A stretch of 30,161 bases of DNA, from the NCBI GenBank assembly GCA_026710565.1, contig JAPOQV010000333.1, forward strand, positions 1 through 30,161, written 5' to 3'. The position numbers were made by a program, and so were the translations under genes. The notes beneath the pieces were generated by a model. It made no database searches and had not been told where the DNA came from. It worked only from the letters and a program-made list of their open reading frames with translations. The stretch comes from Spirochaetaceae bacterium (GTDB lineage: Bacteria; Spirochaetota; Spirochaetia; SZUA-6; Bin103). Below are positions 1 through 7,968 of the stretch, in pieces. Position 1 is the first letter of the stretch; every line of letters starts with the position of its first letter.

Positions 1-1064
1 GCGTGCACGGCGGCGGCCATCGACTCGCAGCCGTAGCCGATCGCGTCGGCGCCGTCGCCCTCCCGCGGCGCCAGCCGGAAGAAATCGGGGCTGACGAAGT
101 TGAACCGGCTGCCGCCCGGACCGGTCGCCGCCACGTAGGCGTACTCGACGCCGCGGTCCTGGTCGTCGTGGTCGATCAGCCCGGTGCGGCCGTCCCCCTC
201 GCAGTACAGGGTCATGCCCTGATCGTTGGAGCCGGCGCCGGCGTCCGGATAGCCCAGCCCGGCGCTCACCGACAGGATCGCGCCGTTCTCCCAGTGCACC
301 CGTCCGTGCGCCCACAGGTAGCCGATGTTGCCGTTGGGAAAGGTGCCGGTGGCGCCGGCGGCGCTCACCGCCACCGGACGAAGACCGGTGATGAAGTACA
401 CCAGGTCCACGTAGTGGCAGCCCACGTAGGTGAACGGGTCGCTGTTGTCGCAGGTGAACCAGTTCTGGAAGTTCGAGTGGCGGTAGAAGTAGGGCTCGAA
501 CAGCCTGGCCTCGCCGTAGGCGAACTCCCCGAAGTCGCCGCGCCCGTACTGGCGGCGGGCGACCAGCGAACGGCGGTCGAAGCGCTTGTGGTAATCGATC
601 CCCACGAACAGCCCGCGCTCGGCGGCAACGTGGCCGATGTGCCGGCCGTGCTCGAAGCGCTGCACCAGCGGCTTGACGCTGTAGACGTGCTGATCGCGCT
701 GCAGCGCGTCGAGGATGATCTGGTAGTGCAGGTGATCGGGCACGGCCACGAAGACAAGCTGCTGCGGGGCCAGCGCATCCAGGGCGCGCAGGTACGCGCG
801 CGGGTCGCGGCCGCCGTCTCCGAGGCCGGGGTACGCCGCGAACCCCTGGCCGGGGAACGCCTCGGCAAGCTCCTCGTCGGAGGCCAACGGCGCCAGCCGG
901 GCGGTGCTGGTGGCCGCGAGCGAGATGGAGCCCACTTCGCCGCTCCGCTGCAGGTGGTAGAGCGACGGCAGGATGACGTCACGGGTGAACATGCCGGCGC
1001 CCACCACCACGACGTCGAGCGGTGCGCGCGCACCGCGAGAGCTGTCCGACTGGCATCCGGTCAT
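1..1064 (-). CDS. Gfo/Idh/MocA family oxidoreductase (3' end beyond window)
   Basis: This is an NAD(P)-dependent dehydrogenase of the Gfo/Idh/MocA family, which usually acts on sugars, inositols or their derivatives in the cytoplasm. Translating the minus strand from ATG at 1064 gives a short lead and then a Rossmann start, DVVVVGAGMFTRDVILPSL. Further on come the beta-strand VFVAVPDHLHY, a lysine segment YSVKPLVQ (usually EKP in the family), and the C-terminal-domain motifs GIDYHKRFDRR and GCHYVDLVYFITGL. The frame stays open to base 1, so at least 354 residues are encoded and the C-terminus is missing. It lies 10 bases downstream of the Ala/Glu-rich membrane protein and is probably co-transcribed with it. 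The family call is firm; the substrate cannot be read from the sequence. The Glu-to-Val change before the catalytic-site Lys-Pro is a mild deviation. Confidence 0.88.
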   Translation of the reverse strand, partial: MTGCQSDSSRGARAPLDVVVVGAGMFTRDVILPSLYHLQRSGEVGSISLAATSTARLAPLASDEELAEAFPGQGFAAYPGLGDGGRDPRAYLRALDALAPQQLVFVAVPDHLHYQIILDALQRDQHVYSVKPLVQRFEHGRHIGHVAAERGLFVGIDYHKRFDRRSLVARRQYGRGDFGEFAYGEARLFEPYFYRHSNFQNWFTCDNSDPFTYVGCHYVDLVYFITGLRPVAVSAAGATGTFPNGNIGYLWAHGRVHWENGAILSVSAGLGYPDAGAGSNDQGMTLYCEGDGRTGLIDHDDQDRGVEYAYVAATGPGGSRFNFVSPDFFRLAPREGDGADAIGYGCESMAAAVH

Positions 1065-1074
1065 GGACGCCGTG

Positions 1075-1485
1075 CTACTTCTCTACGGAAAGAGGCTCCT
1101 CGTCCTGAGCCCCTTCCTGGTCCCGCGTGATCGGGCCCCGGACCTCCGATTCGGTGGCCGCTTCCTGGTTGGGCTGTTCAGCAGGCGGTTGCGCCTCCGC
1201 CTCGTCGTCCTGCTCTTCCGATGGAGCGGCAGCCTCCGCCGGGGCCTCCTCGGCCGCTTCCTCCGTGGCCTCCTCGGCGGCCTCCTCCGCGGGCTCCTCG
1301 GCGGCCTCCTCCGCGGCCGCGGGAGCTTCCGCCTCTTCGGGTTGCTCCGACTCCTGCTCCGGGGCAGGTTCGGGCGGCGCCGTCCCCCTGTCGCGTGTCG
1401 CGAGGAACACGATGATCGCAGTCACGGCAACGACCACGACGACGAGTGCGACGATGCGTCCGGTGTTGGGTGACTTCTGATTCAT
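1075..1485 (-). CDS. Small membrane-anchored Ala/Glu-rich protein
   Basis: This 136-residue protein has a short basic N-terminus, one hydrophobic segment at about residues 12-29 (IVALVVVVVAVTAIIVFLA), and then an acidic low-complexity tail. Residues 45-95 are built from imperfect repeats of EEAAEEPAEEA type, and the rest is rich in Glu, Gln, Asp and Pro. The arrangement predicts a single-pass inner-membrane protein with an extended or helical tail outside the membrane. No enzymatic domain is visible. The repeats are also visible in the DNA as reiterated gcctcctcggcggcctcctc-like units at about 1240-1320, so the tail length may vary by slippage. No clear ribosome-binding site precedes ATG 1485. 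It ends 10 bases before the oxidoreductase start on the same strand. Function is unknown. Confidence 0.7.
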   Translation of the reverse strand: MNQKSPNTGRIVALVVVVVAVTAIIVFLATRDRGTAPPEPAPEQESEQPEEAEAPAAAEEAAEEPAEEAAEEATEEAAEEAPAEAAAPSEEQDDEAEAQPPAEQPNQEAATESEVRGPITRDQEGAQDEEPLSVEK

Positions 1486-1570
1486 GTGTCAAGTTACATC
1501 AACGGCAGACCCTGGCATCAAGCTGAGCGTTCCGCACGCGAGCGTCCGTCTGAACGACGCAGCGCACCGC

Positions 1571-1600
1571 TTGCCTTTGGGAGCGGAAAACCGATATTTT
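1571..1600 (+). promoter_or_regulatory. Candidate sigma70-type promoter for the ABC-2 exporter
   Basis: TTGCCT at 1571-1576 is followed, 16-18 bases later, by an AT-rich GATATTTT at 1593-1600, which stands out in this GC-rich sequence. Transcription would begin about 5-15 bases before the ATPase start codons at 1612 or 1621, so the leader would be very short. The divergent Ala/Glu-rich gene begins at 1485. Confidence 0.45.
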
Positions 1601-1620
1601 GACGTTTCCAAGTGCCGTCG

Positions 1621-2541
1621 ATGATCGAAACCCAGGGGCTGACCAAGTACTACGGGCGGACGCGCGGGATCGACGGGCTGGATTTGAGCGTGGAGGCCGG
1701 CGAGCTCTTCGGCTTCATCGGGCCCAACGGGGCGGGCAAATCCACGACGATCCGCACCCTGCTCGGGCTGCTGCGGCCGACGCGCGGCAGCGCGACCGTG
1801 TTCGGGCTGGACGTGACCAGCCGCGGCACCGACATCCGCCGCCGGCTGGGCTACATCCCGGCGGAGATCGGATTCTACGGCGGCATGACCGGCGAGGCGA
1901 TCCTCCGCCTGGCGAGCCGCATGCACGGGATCGACCCGGAACGGGGCCGGGAGGTAGCCGGCCGCCTGGACCTGGACCTGCGGCGCAAGGCGGACGAGCT
2001 GTCCACCGGCAACCGCAAGAAGCTGGCCATCGTGCTGGCACTACAGCACAGCCCGGAGCTGGTGATCCTGGACGAGCCGAGCGCCGGCCTGGACCCGCTG
2101 ATGCAGGGCGTGCTGTTCGACCTGCTGCGCGAGGAGCACCGGCGCGGCGCCACCGTCTTCTTCTCCTCGCACGTGCTGGACGAGGTGCAGCGCATGTGCC
2201 GGCGCGTGGCGATCGTCCGCAACGGCCGCATCGTCGAGGTGGCGGAGATCGAGACGCTCCGCCAGCGCCACCTCAAGCGGGTGCGCGCCGTCTTCCCCGG
2301 TGAGCCGCCCGCGCGGGCGCTGGCCATCGATGGCGTGGCCAACCTGACCGTGGATGCCGACAGCGCCCGCTTCGACTTCACCGGACCGCCGCGCGTGCTG
2401 CTCACCATGCTGGCCAGGCGCCGCGTGGTCGACGTGAGCATTGAGGATCCCACCCTGGACGACGTGTTCCTGCACTACTACGGAAGTGACGCGGAGGATG
2501 GGGACGCCGAGGACGGCGACACGAAAGAGGATTCCGCATGA
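1621..2541 (+). CDS. ABC-2 type exporter ATP-binding subunit
   Basis: This is the cytoplasmic ATPase of an ABC-2 exporter that would power the membrane protein encoded next. It has Walker A GPNGAGKST at about residue 40, a degenerate signature LSTGNRKKLAI in place of LSGGQ, Walker B LVILDEPSAGLDPL with the D-loop, and the switch histidine in FFSSHVLDE. The C-terminal ~90 residues match the extension typical of CcmA/NatA/NosF-type ATPases and end in an Asp/Glu-rich tail. ATG 1621 (306 aa) is preferred; an in-frame GTG at 1612 would add three residues. Neither has a Shine-Dalgarno sequence. The stop overlaps the permease start (ATGA), so the two are translationally coupled. The exported substrate is unknown. 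Confidence 0.92.
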   Translation: MIETQGLTKYYGRTRGIDGLDLSVEAGELFGFIGPNGAGKSTTIRTLLGLLRPTRGSATVFGLDVTSRGTDIRRRLGYIPAEIGFYGGMTGEAILRLASRMHGIDPERGREVAGRLDLDLRRKADELSTGNRKKLAIVLALQHSPELVILDEPSAGLDPLMQGVLFDLLREEHRRGATVFFSSHVLDEVQRMCRRVAIVRNGRIVEVAEIETLRQRHLKRVRAVFPGEPPARALAIDGVANLTVDADSARFDFTGPPRVLLTMLARRRVVDVSIEDPTLDDVFLHYYGSDAEDGDAEDGDTKEDSA

Positions 2542-3353
2542 GTCCGGCCTGGCACCTGTTCGCGCACGAGCTGCGCCGCAACCGCCGGCAGGCGATCGCC
2601 TGGACCGGCATCGTCGCCGGCCTGGTGGTGCTCTACTCGCTGTTCCTCCCTTCGATCGCCGAGTCCGGCGACACGTTCGCCAGCATGCTGGAGGCGTACC
2701 CCGAAGGGCTGCTCAAGGCGCTCAACATCGAGGACGCGGCGATGTTCGCGACGCCGCTCGGCTTCCACGTCACCGAGAGCGGCATCGTGATCACCATCCT
2801 CGGAGGCATCTTCGCGGCATCGCTCGGCGCCAACCTCCTGCTCAAGGAGGAGCGCGACCGCACGGCCGAGTTCCTGCTGGCGCAGCCGCTGTCGCGCGTG
2901 CAGGTGTGGGCCGGCAAGACCGCCGCCGCCTACGTCTACGTGATCGCCTTCAACGCCGTGACGTTCGCCGTGTCCGCGGCCGCGATCACGGGTTTCAGCC
3001 CGGATCCCGTCGATCTGCGCGCCCTGTTCATCTACGACGTGTACGTGCTGCTGCTGACCGCGCTGCTCGCCGCGCTGGGCCTGCTGCTGTCGGCGGTGGT
3101 GCGCCGCGGGCGCAGCATGACCGGCGTGGCGGTGGCCATCGCGCTCGGCGGCTTCTTCGTGGACGCGATCTCCAAGACCACCGAGCAGGCGCGGCCGATC
3201 GGCTACCTGAGCCCTTACCGATTCCTGGACGTGTCGGTCCTGGACCCTGACTACGGGATCACCCTCGGCCGGCTCGCCTACTTCCTGCTGGGCACGGCCG
3301 TGCTGCTGACCGCATCCGCGATCCGGTACCGGCGCAAGGACATCGTGGTCTAA
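2538..3353 (+). CDS. ABC-2 type exporter permease subunit
   Basis: This 271-residue integral membrane protein has about six hydrophobic segments: near residues 20-38, 75-100, 130-155, 165-190, 195-215 and 240-260. The conserved cytoplasmic-loop motif KEERDRTAEFLLAQPLSR is characteristic of NosY-like ABC-2 permeases, where it contacts the ATPase. The large first extracytoplasmic loop (SIAESGDTFASMLEAYPEGL) is also typical. The start overlaps the ATPase stop by 4 bases, forming a two-gene exporter operon. The gene ends 22 bases before the thiamine-diphosphate enzyme, which has its own strong ribosome-binding site and may be co-transcribed. Confidence 0.88.
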   Translation: MSPAWHLFAHELRRNRRQAIAWTGIVAGLVVLYSLFLPSIAESGDTFASMLEAYPEGLLKALNIEDAAMFATPLGFHVTESGIVITILGGIFAASLGANLLLKEERDRTAEFLLAQPLSRVQVWAGKTAAAYVYVIAFNAVTFAVSAAAITGFSPDPVDLRALFIYDVYVLLLTALLAALGLLLSAVVRRGRSMTGVAVAIALGGFFVDAISKTTEQARPIGYLSPYRFLDVSVLDPDYGITLGRLAYFLLGTAVLLTASAIRYRRKDIVV

Positions 3354-3375
3354 CATCGCCCGCGGAGGGCGCCAC

Positions 3376-5016
3376 ATGACCATCGCCGAGAGGATCGCCG
3401 ACCGCGCACGGCAGGAGGGGCTGGAGCTCTACTTCGGCCTGCCCGGCTCGGGCGCGCTGATGGACCTGATGGAGGCCGGACGCCACGTCGGCCTGGACCT
3501 GGTGCTGATGGGCCACGAGTCGAGCGCCGCCATCACCGCCGCCTACTACGGCCACCTGCGCGGCGGCGCGGGTTTGGCGACCGGCATCAAGGGCGCGGGC
3601 GCCGGCAACCTGGCCGCCGGCGCGGTCAACGCCTTCTTCGAGCGCATGCCGGTGGTCTGCCTGTGCGAGCGCATCGGCGCAGGCGCGCGCGCCGAGATGT
3701 CGCAGGTGTGCGCGCAGGAGCCGCTGTTCGCCCCGGTGTCGAACGCCACGCTCGAGATCGACGCCGCCGGCGATCCGGGCCGCACCATCGACGCCGCCTT
3801 CGCCGCCGCCGCGGGCGGACGTCCGGGGCCGGCGCTGCTGCAGTTGGCGTCCGACCAGGCACAGAACGATTCCGGCACCGCGCCCACCGAGCGGCCGGAG
3901 CCGCGGCTGGACGGACCGCCGCCCGACGACGCGGCGATCGCGCGGGCGGCGCGGCTGGTCTCGGGCTGGCGGCGGCCGGTCGTCATCCTGGGGCCGGACA
4001 TCGCCCTGGCCGGCGCGTCGGGGGCGGTGCGCGCGCTGGTCGACCGCCTGCGGCCGGCGGTGCTGCACGGCTTCCACGCGCGCGGCATGGTCCCCGAGGA
4101 TGATCCCCGCTTCGCCGGCGTGTTCATGGCGTTCCCGGGGCCCAACATCCTGGCGAACCGCATCCTGGCCGAGGCGGACGGCGCGCTGCTGATCGGCGTC
4201 GACGGCCTGTCCGTCGAGGGCACGTGGGACAGCGCGCTGGGAGTTCCCACCTGCGAGCTGGCGGCACGGCCCGAATTCGAGATCGTGTCTCCGGCAACCG
4301 TGCGCGTCGACGGCGACCTGGCCGCCTCGCTGCCGGCCCTGACCGCCGCCCTGCCGGCGCGCACCGACGAGGGTTTCCCCCCTGAGCGCGTGGCCGCGAT
4401 CCGCGCCGACATCCTGGCGCGCTGCTTCGCCCGGCCACCGGAGGCCCGCCTGGCCGCCCAGGACGCGGTGCAGATCGCCCGCGAGCTGCTTCCGGAGGAC
4501 GGCATCATGGTCTCGGAGACCGGCGTCTTCATCGTCATGCTCGACCACCTGTGGCCGGTGACGCGGCCGGACACCTTCTTCGGCTCGGGCGGCGCGCGGA
4601 CGATGGGCCTGACCGTGCCGGCGCCGCTGGGCGCCAAGCTCGCCCGCCCGGACACCCCGGTGCTCGGCATCGGCGGCGACGGCAGCCTGTTGATGCGCCT
4701 CGGGGAGCTGGAGACCTTTGCCCGCACCGGAGCGGCGGTGCCGCTCGTGATCATCAACGACCAGGCGCACGGCACCATCCGCTCCCGGCAGAAGACCCGT
4801 GGCCTCGACCCCTATTCCCTGCAGTTCGCGCCGGTCGACTACGCCGCGATCGCGCGCGCCAGCGGCCTGCGCGGCGCGACGGTCTATGACCCGGAGACGC
4901 TGCGCCGCGAGCTGGCCGCCGCGCTGGCCGCCGACGTCGCGACCCTGATCGACGTGCGCGTCGACCCGCAGCCCTACCAGGACAGCTTCGGCCCCACCGT
5001 CGGCGTCCTGTCCTGA
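3376..5016 (+). CDS. Thiamine-diphosphate-dependent enzyme (acetolactate synthase-like)
   Basis: This 546-residue protein has the three-domain layout of the acetolactate synthase/benzoylformate decarboxylase family: an N-terminal pyrimidine-binding domain (1-165), a central domain (about 185-325), and a C-terminal pyrophosphate-binding domain (about 365-530). The cofactor-activating glutamate is in LMGHESSAAITAAY. The magnesium/diphosphate motif is GGDGSLLMRLGELE, followed about 25 residues later by INDQAHGTI. Ribosome-binding site GGAGG lies just upstream of ATG 3376. Members make or break carbon-carbon bonds next to a carbonyl, for example in 2-oxoacid decarboxylation or carboligation. It has no regulatory small subunit beside it, so it is unlikely to be the biosynthetic IlvB; the substrate is undetermined. 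Confidence 0.9.
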   Translation: MTIAERIADRARQEGLELYFGLPGSGALMDLMEAGRHVGLDLVLMGHESSAAITAAYYGHLRGGAGLATGIKGAGAGNLAAGAVNAFFERMPVVCLCERIGAGARAEMSQVCAQEPLFAPVSNATLEIDAAGDPGRTIDAAFAAAAGGRPGPALLQLASDQAQNDSGTAPTERPEPRLDGPPPDDAAIARAARLVSGWRRPVVILGPDIALAGASGAVRALVDRLRPAVLHGFHARGMVPEDDPRFAGVFMAFPGPNILANRILAEADGALLIGVDGLSVEGTWDSALGVPTCELAARPEFEIVSPATVRVDGDLAASLPALTAALPARTDEGFPPERVAAIRADILARCFARPPEARLAAQDAVQIARELLPEDGIMVSETGVFIVMLDHLWPVTRPDTFFGSGGARTMGLTVPAPLGAKLARPDTPVLGIGGDGSLLMRLGELETFARTGAAVPLVIINDQAHGTIRSRQKTRGLDPYSLQFAPVDYAAIARASGLRGATVYDPETLRRELAAALAADVATLIDVRVDPQPYQDSFGPTVGVLS

Positions 5017-5018
5017 AA

Positions 5019-5035
5019 CCTGCCCCGCGGGCAGG
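5019..5035 (+). terminator. GC-rich hairpin after the thiamine-diphosphate enzyme
   Basis: A 7-bp perfect stem (CCTGCCC/GGGCAGG) with a 3-base loop begins 3 bases after the stop codon at 5016. No T-run follows, so it could be a weak terminator or a 3'-end stabilising structure. Confidence 0.4.
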
Positions 5036-5051
5036 CAACAAGGGTAAGCAT

Positions 5052-5083
5052 GCGGTAGGATCGGAGCATCTCTCCGATACCGC
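5052..5083 (+). promoter_or_regulatory. 5'-leader hairpin touching the ribosome-binding site
   Basis: An imperfect inverted repeat, GCGGTA-gga-TCGGAG / CTCCGA-TACCGC, has a 5-base loop and a 3-base bulge on the left arm. The right arm ends at 5083, and the strong ribosome-binding site AGGAGG occupies 5084-5089, six bases before ATG 5095. The structure could stabilise the abundant binding-protein mRNA or modulate access to the ribosome-binding site. Confidence 0.5.
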
Positions 5084-5094
5084 AGGAGGTTCCG

Positions 5095-6885
5095 ATGAAA
5101 GTTACGAAGAGCATCCTTGCACTGCTGATCGCAGGCTTGGTCGCAGCCGGCGCGTGGGCGGCTCCCGTAGAGGAGGAGGCGGCCATGGCCGAGGAGATGA
5201 GCCCGATCGACATGCTCGCAAAGATCGATCACTCCGCGTGGGAGCGCGGCAGCCACGGCGGCCGGTTCGTGGTGACCAACATCTCCGGCCCCAAGACCTT
5301 CAACGATGTCGTGGCGAAGGAGACCTCGACCACCGACATCACCGGTCAGATGTACGCGGGCGTCGTGCGGCGCAGCCAGCTCACCCTGGAGTGGGAGCCG
5401 GGGCTGGCCGAGCGCTGGGAGATCTCGGAAGACCAGAAGACCATCACGCTCCACCTGCGCAGCGGCCTGGTCTGGTCGGACGGCGACCCGATCACGGCGG
5501 ACGAGATCGTGTGGAGCGTCAACGAGATCTACAAGAACGAGGAGGTGGAGACCAGCGCCCGCGACGCCCTGAACGTCGGCGGTGAGCTCGCGGAGTTCGA
5601 GCTGATCGACGACCTGACCTACCGCATCGTGCTGCCATCGGTGTACGCCGGCATCTTCGAGATCGCCTCGATCGGGCCGATGCCACGCCACATCTTCGAG
5701 CCGCTGATCGAGGCGGAGGGCGCCGCGGCGGTCAACTCGTTCTGGGGGGTGGACACCGACGTGAGCACCATCGTCGGCAACGGCCCGTTCCTGATCGGCG
5801 AGTACCTGCCGAGCCAGCGGGTGGTGATGACCCCCAATCCCAACTACTACGAGAAGGACGAGTGGGGCCAACAGCTCCCGTATCTGGATGAGTTCGTGAT
5901 CGAGTTCGTCGAGGATCAGGACACCGGTCTGGCCCGCTTCATCGCCGGCGAGACCGATGCCTGGGGGTTGCGCGGAGAGGACTACGGCGTCCTGGCCGAA
6001 CGTCAGGAGTCCGACAACTTCCTGATCTACAACGTCGGTCCCGCATCCAGCACGCAATTCATCACCTTCAACCAGAACCCGATCGAGGGCGAGGAAGACG
6101 GCGGCATCGAGCCGCCGGCGCTGACCTGGCTGTCCAACAAGAGCTTCCGGCAGGCCATGGCGCACCTGATCGATCGCGAGACGATCATCAACAACATCGC
6201 CTTCGGCTTCGGCTACCCGCAGTACTCGTTCGTCTGGACCGTCTCGCCCTACTACTGGGAAGGCGCGCCGGACGCCGCCCTCAAGTACGACCCGGAGCGC
6301 GCCAGGGAGCTGCTCGACTCGATCGGCTACACCGACCGCGACGGCGACGGCTTCCGCGAGGACCCGGACGGCAACAAGATCGAGCTGATCCTCAACACCA
6401 ACTCCGGCAACACGGTGCGCGAGCAGATCGGCGAGCTGTTCACGCAGGAGGCACAGGCCGCCGGCATCGACGTCACCTTCAAGCCGGAAGCCTTCAACGA
6501 GCTGGTCACCCGGCTGGTCTCCTCCTACGACTGGCACATGATCCTGATCGGTCTGACCGGATCGGTTGACCCGGTGGGGGGCGCCAACGTGTACCCGTCA
6601 CGCGGCAACCTGCACATGATCGAGCCCCTCCAGGAATCGCCCCGCCGCGACTGGGAGGCCGCCGTGGACGCCGCCTGGGACGAGGCCAACCTGACCACGG
6701 ACGAGGAGCAGCGCATCCGCGGCTTCCGCACGCTGCAGGAGCTCTGGATCGACGAGGTCCCGTGGGCCTACACCTTCGCCCCGGCCACGATGCACGCCTT
6801 CCGCAACACGTTCGGCAACATCAAGACGCACCCGCTGAACGGCTACGGCATTCGTGGCACCGCCGACCGGCTCTTCGTGAAGTAG
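5095..6885 (+). CDS. ABC transporter substrate-binding protein, family 5 (peptide/opine type)
   Basis: This 596-residue periplasmic binding protein delivers its ligand to the permeases encoded downstream. It has a Sec signal peptide (MKVTKSILALLIAGLVAAGA) with likely cleavage after AWA at about residue 22. No lipobox cysteine is present, so it should be soluble in a periplasm. SBP_bac_5 landmarks include EISEDQKTITLHLRSGLVWS, DGDPITADEIVWSV, GNGPFLI, NPNYYEKDEW and AMAHLIDRETIINNI. Ribosome-binding site AGGAGG is ideal. The family includes binders of oligopeptides, dipeptides, nickel, opines and some oligosaccharides; at about 600 residues this one is longer than DppA, and the ligand is not predictable. 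Hairpins lie both before and after the gene, as expected for a binding protein made in excess over its permeases. Confidence 0.93.
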   Translation: MKVTKSILALLIAGLVAAGAWAAPVEEEAAMAEEMSPIDMLAKIDHSAWERGSHGGRFVVTNISGPKTFNDVVAKETSTTDITGQMYAGVVRRSQLTLEWEPGLAERWEISEDQKTITLHLRSGLVWSDGDPITADEIVWSVNEIYKNEEVETSARDALNVGGELAEFELIDDLTYRIVLPSVYAGIFEIASIGPMPRHIFEPLIEAEGAAAVNSFWGVDTDVSTIVGNGPFLIGEYLPSQRVVMTPNPNYYEKDEWGQQLPYLDEFVIEFVEDQDTGLARFIAGETDAWGLRGEDYGVLAERQESDNFLIYNVGPASSTQFITFNQNPIEGEEDGGIEPPALTWLSNKSFRQAMAHLIDRETIINNIAFGFGYPQYSFVWTVSPYYWEGAPDAALKYDPERARELLDSIGYTDRDGDGFREDPDGNKIELILNTNSGNTVREQIGELFTQEAQAAGIDVTFKPEAFNELVTRLVSSYDWHMILIGLTGSVDPVGGANVYPSRGNLHMIEPLQESPRRDWEAAVDAAWDEANLTTDEEQRIRGFRTLQELWIDEVPWAYTFAPATMHAFRNTFGNIKTHPLNGYGIRGTADRLFVK

Positions 6886-6901
6886 CCGGTCGATATCGTA
6901 C

Positions 6902-6933
6902 GAGCCCGGGACGGGCACGAACGTCCCGGGCTC
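6902..6933 (+). terminator. Strong intra-operon hairpin after the binding-protein gene
   Basis: A perfect 12-bp inverted repeat (GAGCCCGGGACG / CGTCCCGGGCTC) with an 8-base loop lies 16 bases after the stop codon. No T-run follows. In an importer operon this position fits partial termination or 3' protection that raises binding-protein mRNA above permease mRNA. Confidence 0.6.
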
Positions 6934-6987
6934 CTCAATTCGATGAGGCAGCACCCCCGCATGCATCCACGGTAGGGAGCCGCGGCC

Positions 6988-7968
6988 ATGAGCCTGTCGT
7001 TGCTGCGCGTCGTCGGCCGGCGGCTGATGAACGCCGTACCGATTCTGCTGATCACGCTGGCCGTCGCCTTCTGGCTGATCCAGCTCGCGCCCGGGGACGT
7101 CTATTCCGAGTACGCGCTCAACCCCGACATCCGCGCCGAGGACCTGGAGCGGTTCCGCGCCAACTTCGGTTTGGATCAGCCGTGGTACGTCCAGTTCGGC
7201 CGCTACCTCTGGAACGCCGCGCAGGGCGACTTCGGCTTCTCGCAGACCTTCAAGGCGCCGGTGTTCGTGCTGGTCAAGCAGCGCGCCGCAAACACGCTGC
7301 TGCTGTCGGTGGTGTCGCTGCTGCTGGCGTGGGGATTCTCGATCCCGGCCGGCATGATCGCCGCCGCGCGGCAGTACCGGTGGCAGGACCAGTCGATCGC
7401 GGTGCTGGCGTTCTTCGGGCTGTCGATCCCGAACTTCTTCCTGGCCGCCGTGCTGCTGTACGTGATCTCGGCCACCGGGAGCTGGCTGCCGATCGGCGGC
7501 ATGACCTCGATCGACCACGACCAGCTCTCCACGTTCGGGAAGATGTGGGACCTGGCCAAGCACCTGGTGGTGCCGGCGCTGGTGATCTCCACGGCGATCA
7601 CGGCGTCGCTGACGCGCATCATGCGCGCCAACATGCTGGAGGTGCTGGGCCAGCAGTACATCACCACCGCCCGCGCCAAGGGGCTGGCGGAACGGGGGGT
7701 GATCCTCAAGCACGCGCTGCGCAACGCGGTCAACCCGATGATCACCCTCCTGGGCTTCAGCATCGGTGACATCCTGGGCGGCTCGGCGCTGGTGGAGATC
7801 GTCACCGGCTGGCCCGGCCTAGGCAAGCTGATCCTGTCGGCGCTGCTCAACCAGGACCCGTACCTGGTATCCGGCAGCCTGATCTACGGCGTGATCCTGC
7901 TGATGATCGGCAACCTGGTGGCCGACATCCTGCTGGCGATCACCGATCCCCGGATCCGCGTGACATGA
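6988..7968 (+). CDS. ABC importer permease, DppB/OppB type
   Basis: This 326-residue inner-membrane permease has six predicted helices, the first at residues 12-32 (ALNAVPILL-like segment, AVAFWLIQLAPG). Family landmarks are GLDQPWYVQFGRYLWNAAQGDFGFS, split over residues 57-82, and the ATPase-coupling EAA-type loop TARAKGLAERGVILKHALRN. Also present is GGSALVEIVTGWPGLGKLI. It pairs with the second permease, whose start overlaps this stop by 4 bases (ATGA). A 'gggag' ten bases ahead of ATG 6988 serves as ribosome-binding site. Length is normal for the family. Confidence 0.93.
   Translation: MSLSLLRVVGRRLMNAVPILLITLAVAFWLIQLAPGDVYSEYALNPDIRAEDLERFRANFGLDQPWYVQFGRYLWNAAQGDFGFSQTFKAPVFVLVKQRAANTLLLSVVSLLLAWGFSIPAGMIAAARQYRWQDQSIAVLAFFGLSIPNFFLAAVLLYVISATGSWLPIGGMTSIDHDQLSTFGKMWDLAKHLVVPALVISTAITASLTRIMRANMLEVLGQQYITTARAKGLAERGVILKHALRNAVNPMITLLGFSIGDILGGSALVEIVTGWPGLGKLILSALLNQDPYLVSGSLIYGVILLMIGNLVADILLAITDPRIRVT

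Noticed and set aside
3..1130. A 375-codon plus-strand open frame.
   Set aside because: It is the antisense of the Gfo/Idh/MocA oxidoreductase, which is truncated by the window edge and whose motifs are unambiguous.
1240..1320. Reiterated cctcctcggcggc units considered as a CRISPR-like or minisatellite array.
   Set aside because: The units are in frame with the Ala/Glu-rich protein repeats and there are no unique spacers; a coding low-complexity repeat explains them.
3259..6537. A 1092-codon open frame on the minus strand spanning three plus-strand genes.
   Set aside because: It runs antisense to an exporter permease, a TPP enzyme and a binding protein that all have clear family motifs; its translation is compositionally odd (rich in Arg, Gly, Asp, His, Val) with no domain, as expected of shadow frames in GC-rich DNA.
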